Shown one piece after another: positions 56,401 to 64,000 of a stretch of 64,000 nt of DNA. Location: contig JANFOG010000002.1 of the NCBI GenBank assembly GCA_024336345.1, positions 2,604,001 through 2,668,000 on the forward strand. The letters are read 5' to 3'. The notes under the pieces were generated by a model. The model ran no database searches and was not told the origin of the DNA. It saw only the letters and a program-made list of their open reading frames with translations. Numbering within the stretch: the first letter of the stretch is position 1; each line of letters starts with the position of its first letter. A program made the position numbers and the translations under genes. Source of the DNA: Mariannaea sp. PMI_226. Taxonomy: Eukaryota > Ascomycota > Sordariomycetes > Hypocreales > Nectriaceae.

Positions 56401-58513
56401 GACGTGCTACCCACGAGATGGGCACATGTGATGATGGAGGTGTGAGCTGGCAGTGCATAAGAATCCTGGCTTGGTTATTCGCTTGCTTTATGCAGTTCCC
56501 AACCTCCCCCTTGCTACCTAATATACTGATAAACTGTTGCGAGCCATGATAATCCCCGACTGACAGGTAAGGAAGTTATTGCATGTGTAGGTAGGTAGTT
56601 TGTTGTATCCTTTTATTTGGGTTCTTGGTGGATTAGTTATTGATCTCGCCACGCTTCTGCTCCTCGCACTTCATGCAACTAAAGTACTCAGTAACTACTA
56701 ACCCGAGGTACTTTACCCAAGGTAGGTAGATACGTATGTGCATGTCACGATCCTATATAAGCATCTCCCTCAGTGCTGCGGGCTGTGTCTGGTAATTACA
56801 ACGGACAAACATACCTATACTGGATATTTCAAATACTAGCCTGGATGCTTTCCACCCATCCCTGGTTGCGCAATCGATCGCGTGGAAGCTTTGAAGCTTG
56901 AAACCGTTTTGCTTCTGGAGTGCACTTAGGGGTTTGATTTGAGAGCAAGGCCGTGATGGCAGCATCGGTACCTTTGCAAAATTGTTGTCTGGGTATCCTT
57001 TCTGCGTGTGGAATAGGACGCGGTACCTTGACTACGTGTTAAAACCTGTACCTTCCAATCTCACGGGTGGGGAGGGGCGAGAGGGGGATGGAAATCAGGT
57101 AAATCAGAGAAATCAGTAGTTCGCCGAATTGGTCCGTTGTCCGGTGCGTGGGCCAATGGAACTAACAAGCACCGTCGCTGTAGGCTTCTACTGAAGTCTC
57201 GCGTGTTGAAATTGAGGTCCTCATCTCCTAGTATTCCTACCTGCCTTAATCTGTACGCTGGGGCGATTCACTGCGCAATACAGGTTACTGTACCTTGTTT
57301 GTATGGGGAGAAAGGCTGGGTGGTTGGTAACAATAATGTACCTTCGCTCGAAGGCTGGGCCTACAGCGTGTTGTGGACTAAAAAAAGAAAGGAAAAAAAA
57401 GAAAAGAACCAAAATCCCGTATTTCAGAGACAGGAAACGTCCCTATTACAGCACAGCACGTATGCTCGGTCGTAATACATAATAGGACTACAGGCGGCTC
57501 TCCTTTCGTTTTGGTCTCGGCCACCATCGTCTGTCCAATGCTACTACTGCAAGGGACCATCGTCACTCCTTACTCCATCTCCGCACCCTCGCTCACCGTC
57601 GCTCGCTCGCCTACAGAGTACATTTTCGTACAGGCTCGGTAGAATTACACCGTACAGCCTAATTTACGGAACGACAACACGACTCGCTCAGCAAAATCGC
57701 GGCTCCGGCACAGCCTCGGCTCCCCCCAACATTTCCTCATCCACCTTCGACCGCTCTCTTGTCGTACCTCGTCCCTCGTCCCTTTCAAAGCCAGTCCGCC
57801 CCTTCGTCCTGCATGAAGCTCCTGCAAAAAGGGTTCTCCCCGAAAGAATCAACAGGGTCTCAATCTTCACCGGCAACGACAAGGCCACAACCCTCCCACC
57901 TCCCAGAAACGGACGGACCAGCTTTTTGCTTTTAAGCTGTTGTTCCTGCAGGCTACCGATTGGATTCCCGTTGCCCAATTCCGCTCGCGACAACCAGAGG
58001 CTCTTTTTCTTTTTGTGTTGACTTGTTCCTTCGATCCCTTCGGTTTCACGTTCCACCGAACACCAAAAAAAGAAGAATATTAGAAAACTTCACAACTACA
58101 TCTGTCACCTACACCACATGATCCGAGGCTGAATCCCGCCCGGGCTCCCGTACAAGCTCCGTCCATCGGTCCCTCCACTCGCTTGACCATCCCGGCGCGA
58201 CCATCATCCGACTCACGCACTGCTCTCTTGCTATCCCTCCCGGTCTCGTTGGCTTGGCTCGTACGGGCTACACGGTACTCCTCAGATACCTGCTTTACCT
58301 CTCTGCAGCTTCTGTAGCTCTTCCGGCTGCCGCCACCCGTACAATCCCATTCTACAGTGCTACCTGCTGGGCTGGTTCTAGCTTCTATCCCTGTGAACAC
58401 ATCTCTTCTGACGCCATCCTTTGTCTGCTTCCCTCTTCGTTTGGCTGGCTTGGTCGTGGCATGGGTCACCGCCTTTCGACCCTCGCTACCGCACCCCCCA
58501 GCTCTCGTCCTAG

Positions 58514-60054
58514 ATGCCTAGCAAAACACCTCGCTCATCGTCAACAACCATGTCTTCCTCCAATCCTCCGATCCCACCAGCGTCAACGAGCTACCTGGAG
58601 CAGACCGTCTCGCTCTTGACATCCGTCGCCAACTACATGCGTCTGCCTGCAATCGCTTCAACGGTACGTCGCTATCGTTACCATATATCGAGTTGCATTG
58701 GCAAGCAACCGCCCACATCGCCGATGCATAAGGTCCCCAAATCCACAAGAGATGCAGCCGGGTCTCAAATCTTCCCTTTCGCGCCTGTGAAGCTAACCGC
58801 GCCGTGTGTACGCAGGGCATTGCTGCCATCCTTACTTCTCTATTGTATTTCAAGCAAAAGTTCGTCTCACTTCCAGTAATTAATGCCCTCCTCTCACCAC
58901 CTCCATCTCCACCATCAATCGATGTTCCCGATTTAGTCGAACGCCTCGCACCCTCATTCTCTCCCGTGACCCGCTGGCCTGGGTTTCCCGCTAACGCTTT
59001 GCATTAGGGCATTAATTTATCCGAGCCACATTCCTGCAAACTCTCGTCTCGACATTCCCAAACCCTCCGACTTTGGCATCAAAGATTTTGAGGAGCTTGT
59101 CATCCCGACTGACGATGGCGAGAAGCTCTCCGCTTACTATATTCGTGGCCCCCGTGCCGGCAAGAATTCCAATGTTACCATCTTGATGTTTCACGGCAAT
59201 GCGGGAAACATTGGTCATCGGTTACCTATCGCCCGCATGCTGGTCAATTTCATCGGTTGCAACGTGTTCATGCTCGAATACAGAGGCTACGGTGCCTCCA
59301 CCGGCGAGCCAGACGAGTCGGGCTTGAACCTGGATGCCCAGACCGGGCTCGACTATCTTCGCCAACGGGCTGAGACACGGGATCACAAGCTCATTGTCTA
59401 CGGCCAGAGTCTAGGCGGAGCTGTTAGTGTCAAACTGGTTGCTAAGAACCAGGCCCGCGGTGATATTGCCGGTCTCATACTGGAGAACACTTTTCTCTCC
59501 ATGAGGAAGCTAATCCCTTCCGTTGTGCCTCCGGCCAAGTACCTTACCCTGCTATGCCACCAGGTGTGGCCCAGTGACTCCATCTTGCCGAATATCACTA
59601 AGGTGCCAACCCTGTTTCTCAGTGGCTTGCAGGACGAAATAGTACCGTGAGTTTCCTCCCTTCCCCCCTACGGAGTTTCCATCTTAGCTTTTTTCCTTGC
59701 CTTTTTTTTTTTTTGATCTTATGATGATCAGATTTGCATCACCCACAAAATATGAACTCTTCGGAGTCAGGATTGGAAAGCAAATGTTACCCTGAAAATG
59801 ATCAACCTGAATTCTTTGCATTATGATACTAGCCCCGTATGACAAGGCATGAAAAGGCTAACCAGTCTATCATATACAGGCCACGACATATGCGACAGCT
59901 CTACGAAATCTCCACCGCCCCCATAAAACGGTGGAAGCCTCTCCCCGGAGGTGACCACAACTCGAGTGTCCTGGAAGAAGGTTACTTCGAGGCAGTGGCT
60001 GACTTCGTTGCTGAGGTGACAAGTGAGAAACCACGCGAACAAACTCGTTTATAG
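58514..60054 (+). CDS. BEM46: BEM46/ABHD13-type alpha/beta hydrolase
   Basis: Four exons: 58514-58663, 58816-58859, 59008-59646 and 59880-60054; 335 aa. BEM46 proteins are ER/plasma-membrane-anchored alpha/beta hydrolases linked to polarity and ascospore germination in Neurospora; the substrate is unknown. A short hydrophobic N-terminal segment (GIAAILTSLLYFKQK, encoded by exon 2) is the anchor, followed by ALIYPSHIPANSRLDIPKPS. Catalytic signs: MFHGNAGNIGHRLPIARML (oxyanion region), EYRGYGASTGEPDESGLNLD, nucleophile YGQSLGGAVS, acid in FLSGLQDEIVP and His in GGDHNSSV. An alternative start at 58550 (MSSSNPPIPP) would shorten the protein by twelve residues; the first ATG is used. Intron 3 (233 nt) has a T-run. 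Confidence 0.94.
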
Positions 60055-60847
60055 AACGGGATGTGGTACAAAAACAGCCACAGCCATAGAATCCAATTCC
60101 GGGAAACTACCTAGACCACCTCTATGATTTAATGATACCCGCGCTTCTCCCACATTGCCTTGGTTGACCCCCACCTCCTTCTTGCATATACATAAGTACT
60201 AGGAAGGGCCTAGAAAAAAACAAGCATAGACACAGAATATTAGCATCATGGTTTTTAAAAAATGAGAAAGAAAAAAAAACCAAAACTTGCTTCTCTCTCT
60301 CCAATTTCAATGGCACTACATCGTATTCGTGGTGGATGCTTGTGTCCCTCATGTGATGGCTCACCTTTATCCCAAAATGTGTCCTCGTGACGGTCTAAGT
60401 GTGCATTGGAGTGGCATCCTGTCTCAGAATGCACACAAACCATCTTGAATGCTTTTTACCCAGCTTAGCCTGGCACGGCGTTTAGCGGTTACAACGTGCT
60501 CATCGGCAGACTGGGGAGACAGATCGGGCCTTTAATTGCCAAAAAAAAAAAAAAAAAAAACCTTTGTCTGGATTACCTGGGAAGATGGGATGACGACGGA
60601 ATGAGGGCACACCAGCACAAATGTTGCAATTCAACAGTGCACTTTGTAAGCGAGAAATAGGACCAAACTCATATTTTATAGATGAAATATCTATCTGGTA
60701 ACCCAGATATTATAATACGTCAAAGTCTTCGCGTATATGCCAAATGTATCTTCTCACAGCCATAGAAAAAAGGGAGTAAATGTAGTATAAAAAACATACC
60801 GGCTCATGCCATGTCCTTCAATGTTTCTCCCATACAAGGCATGTCCC
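60055..60847. other. Convergent intergenic region BEM46/NFX1
   Basis: About 790 bp between convergent stops with an A20 homopolymer at 60541-60560. No gene supported. Confidence 0.4.
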
Positions 60848-63800
60848 TTAGCAATCCACATCCCCATCCAAAGCTGACCACACCTTTCCTGTCTCTGGTA
60901 CCTGTGTCTTCTTCTTTTTCAGCCCGACAAAGCGGCGGCCAGGTTTACTGGCCTCGTCCTCGACAATCGATGCGGGCTTCGAAGAGGCCGCGCGACCAGC
61001 AACGGCACTCCAACCACCTGTGCCAGGCTGACGAAGCACCTCACGACGGGTGACCGTGCCAGTTGCGTCAGCATGGCAAAGCAAAATGCCTTCGGCGAGC
61101 TTCTGCCGGCGGATCGTTTGTTCGAGGCGCGTCTTCAGGGACTTGAGGCTTGTTTCGACGGATGCTGAGGTCAGAAAGGCAGCGTACTGAGCCGTGGCTT
61201 TGATTAAAACCTCATCTTCAGGCTCGACATGGGTGATGAAGTCGGCCTTGAACTGGAAGGATGAAACAGTAGCGAAGTCCGCATCAAGTTCGACTAGGAT
61301 CTCATCGGTAGTGATGCCAAATCGTGGAGTGGTTAAGATGAAGCCGTTGAAAGGTTCTGTACCGAGTGCTGGAGGGCTGGGCGGCCGAATACTCTTTTCA
61401 GCAGCTGCCTGAGCTGCCTGTGTGGCTCGAATCTTTATGCACTGCGCGAGAGTCTTTGCAGGTGCTGACACGAAACGGTCTGACTTCCATACAACCACGG
61501 AACGATTAGCATCATTGTCTTCGCTCTTACTTTCCAGTCCAAAGTCGTCGGCCAGGAGGTGCAAGAACTGGCGGGATTGGTTACGCATTGGCTCGTATCT
61601 CAAGCGAACTTCATTCGGATCGGTGGCGAAGATACGGAACTGGCTCTCTTGGCGATTAGCCCAAGAAGGGAATTCCTTGTAAAGCTTCAGTGTGGCCTCT
61701 GAATAAGGAACGTGGTCATCTGTGTGAGTCGCCGGGTCAATGTTAAGAGCGGCAGCGAGGCGACGGTTTCGGTCGAGTCGCTCGCACTCTTCGTCACATT
61801 TGAGCTCAGGCAGAGCAGGATCTGGATTCTGCGAGCTGGCTGAACATTTGAACTCCTTTTTATGGTTGCCACAGGGACATGCAATAAGCATCTTCACCTT
61901 GCATGTATTTGATTCGTTGCATGCTAGATATCAAGGTTAGCTTGACTGTTTAATCGGTGCGCAGTAAAGTAGAGCATACGAGTTTGACCGTGGCACGGGT
62001 TCTGGCAAGTGTGATTGCAGAATAGTTTTGTCTTTCCGCAGACCTGCTCGCACCCATTTTGGGCGTCGCCACATTCGCCGGGTAGATGGCAGAGCTTCTT
62101 ACAAGCATGGAGTCTACACAGTTCATCAGTATTGTCATTTTCGTATCTTGTAGAATGTAACCTACCCGCACTGCAGCTTCTGACCACAGGGCTCGCCGCA
62201 ACGAGCAAACTGAAGATGGCACGGCTTGTTGGCAAAATTGGTCTTGCCGCAGGCACACGCCTTCTCTGTGAGGTAAGGGCAAGGAGGGCACTCGACATCA
62301 TCGGGATGGCATTGGTGATCAACAACAGGATGACCACAAGCCGGCTGTCGTGTACACTTGGATGTGCAGTAGGGTTGGCGGGTTCCGCACGGTTGAGGTG
62401 GCTGCAACACAGTCGCACCGCAATTGCAGCTGATCTCGCTCCAGACAGCCTCAGGGCAAGAAGAGCAAGGGCCACGATGGCAAAGTTTTTCACAGAAGTG
62501 GCTTCCACACTTTAGAGGCCGACCGCAGGTTTGAAGACAAATGTGCTCTGGTTCCACCGGAATTGAGTCAACGCCTAAACGCTGCTTCTTCTGCTGAGCA
62601 ATCCGTTGCTGAGCCTTCTTCTCCCCAGAACAGCAGTGCTCGCCGCATCGATGACGTCCACAGTTCCTAGTTGCCTGGCAAACCTTGAAGCACAACGGAT
62701 ATTGAATATCTCCTTGATGACAAATCGTTTGTGTCGATGTTCGGCCACAGCGACAGTCGATATCCATGATCTGGCCACATGGGCTACAATCGCCAGTATG
62801 GCAAGGCGAAGAGCAAAGGTGGCCGCATGGAAGCAATTTCTCGCACGGCTTCTCACAATGAGGCACCTTATCCTCGCAAGACTGTCGTAGATGGTCCATG
62901 AGTTCCTCGAGGCGAGTCTTTCCACAAGGGCAGTTGGTCACCACGTCTGGTGCAAAGGGGCAATGAGCTGGCAGCTCGTCTTGGGCATGACAAGTGGTTT
63001 CGCACTTATGTATGCCGCAATCGTAGGCTCTTCCACATATATTTCCACAGTTAAAGGAGCCTGTGAACAGAGAATCGTTTTTGGGATCGTAAGAATCGCA
63101 CGCCTCATCCTGAAAGGAGCATTTGATCTCCTTCTCGACCTTCCCGCAATAACATCTGGCATCAACTATGACCGGGCAATCTCCGCAAAGACCTGCGTGG
63201 CAAGGTCGATCGCAGACATGGTCTCCGCATGACAAGATATCGCCGCAGGGCTCCTGGCAGCTCCAACCGTTGTGGTAGTCGGTTTCTCTGCAGGGTTTCC
63301 GGTTCGTCTGCTTTCCACAATAGCATGGCTCGGGTGGACTCAAAACTGCACAGGGGGGGCAAGGACCAGCATGACATTGAAGAGGGCAAGGGTGAGGGCA
63401 GGTTGATCTGGGCTTGGAGCAAGTCTGACCGCACGAGTGTGGAGGAAGAAATGTGCTGGTTTGGCTAGGGCTTGTTTCCTTTCCACACCAGCAATGATAG
63501 GAGCTAGGTCCCTCGGACAGCTGAGAGTTACATCCAGGACAACGCCAGACAGACTCGCCAGTGTCACTGTCAATCTTCATTGAGGTATCATACCATTCCT
63601 GAGCGCAATTGAGGTGAACGACTCCCCAGCAGGTCGTGCAAGACCAGATTTCGCATTCTCGAGTGACTTCCTCCGTACAAACTCGACATTCATAGTTGAA
63701 ATTGTTGATATCCTCTTGGATTCTCTGCCAGAGTTCCGAAGCAGTGGATTTTGGCACATCAGGTCTGGGTCTCCTCGGCTTGCGATTTCTTCTTGTTCTG

Positions 63801-64000
63801 GAAGATTTCTGGGTTTGTGCCCGAGATGAAGACTGAGAGAATTGCGGTTGAGAACTAGAGGTTGTATTAGCATGATGGAACAAAGAGGGCCAATGGTCAC
63901 TATGCGTTGAGCTTTTACCTTCGTTGTACTACGGATTGGCCAGGGACGAACTCAGGGGCATCCGCGCTCAATGTGAGCGTTGCTTCAGCAGCTTCATCCG
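60848..64000 (-). CDS. FAP1: NFX1/FAP1-type zinc-finger protein with R3H domain (5' end beyond window)
   Basis: Minus strand, partial at the right edge. Visible exons: 64000-63919, 63854-62166, 62113-61980 and 61923-60848, all closing in frame; about 993 residues shown. Yeast FAP1 binds FKBP12 and human NFX1 regulates transcription and mRNA. Order: a PAM2-like motif (TLSADAPEFVPGQ, about ten residues into the visible part), a basic disordered linker (RTRRNRKPRRPRP), a RING-CH-like finger (CRVCTEEV..WSCTTCWGVVHLNCAQEW..WRCPGC), then repeated NF-X1 fingers such as CGQTCSKPRSTCPHPCPLQC and CGDHVCDRPCHAGLCGDC, and a C-terminal R3H domain (RQFLHLLADDFGLESKSEDN). The tail is GWSAVAGRAASSKP and basic (GLKKKKTQ). 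Nuclear/cytoplasmic RNA- or DNA-linked regulator by homology. Confidence 0.93.

Larger units (their letters stand above)
51348..58513. other. 7.2 kb gene-poor interval
   Basis: The longest stretch without a supported gene. Open frames are short and unspliceable into recognisable proteins. It contains a G-rich leader of the LYAR-type gene (51.3-52.1 kb), degenerate GGCATG/GGCACTG repeats (52.54-52.80 kb), an (AAC)n repeat, several GTAC/GGTACC words, and a C/T-rich region ahead of BEM46 (57.5-58.5 kb). Non-coding transcripts or fast-evolving small genes cannot be excluded. Confidence 0.4.

Overview
This 64 kb window is nuclear DNA of a filamentous ascomycete. The protein sequences and compact intron style suggest a Sordariomycete, possibly Hypocreales, but the species is inferred and not proven. 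Evidence: protein-coding genes with short introns (about 50-230 nt, GT..AG with CTAAC/CTGAC-like branch sites), monocistronic genes on both strands, fungus-specific families (Zn2Cys6 regulator, fungal bZIP, BEM46), simple-sequence repeats, and intergenic DNA rich in TACCTA/GTAC-type words. I saw no transposon ORF, rRNA, convincing tRNA, CRISPR array or prophage. Exon boundaries were inferred by eye from splice signals and reading-frame continuity; every multi-exon model below closes in frame except the carboxylesterase, which is discussed separately.

Layout. 0-6 kb is a dense housekeeping block: the 5' end of TGS1 (-), Golgi stacking protein GRASP/Grh1 (+), oligosaccharyltransferase subunit OST2 (-), a TMEM14 protein (+), twin-CX9C protein CMC2 (-) and prefoldin subunit 2 (+). 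6-10.9 kb has no supported gene and ends in a long pyrimidine-rich leader of the CCAAT-binding subunit HapC/NF-YB (10.9-11.9 kb, +). 13.3-18.2 kb holds RRN3 (Pol I initiation factor, +), a possible small spliced ORF and an atypical bZIP gene (+). 18.9-24.8 kb is the very large DOP1 gene (-), divergent from MON1 (25.7-27.5 kb, +). 27.7-33.3 kb holds two fungal proteins of unknown function. 33.8-36.2 kb is a membrane-anchored type-B carboxylesterase (-) with a 4-bp tandem duplication at an exon start that breaks the family reading frame. 38.6-42.6 kb is 5-oxoprolinase (-), followed by a Zn2Cys6 regulator (44.3-46.7 kb, +), PEX10 (47.7-48.8 kb, +) and a LYAR-type zinc-finger protein (49.5-51.3 kb, -). 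51.3-58.5 kb is a 7 kb stretch with no supported gene. The window closes with BEM46 (58.5-60.1 kb, +) and an NFX1/FAP1-type zinc-finger protein (60.8 kb to the edge, -) that runs off the right end.

Shared themes: secretory and endosomal membrane traffic (GRASP, OST2, DOP1, MON1), gene expression (TGS1, HapC, RRN3, LYAR, NFX1, bZIP, Zn2Cys6), protein folding and mitochondria (prefoldin, CMC2, TMEM14), peroxisome biogenesis (PEX10) and glutathione turnover (5-oxoprolinase). There is no evident metabolite cluster or novel multi-gene system. The items most worth a second look are the carboxylesterase frame break, the bZIP basic region lacking its invariant Asn, the spliced small ORF upstream of it, the PAM2-like motif in the NFX1 homologue, the 990-residue unknown protein, and the gene-poor 51-58 kb interval.
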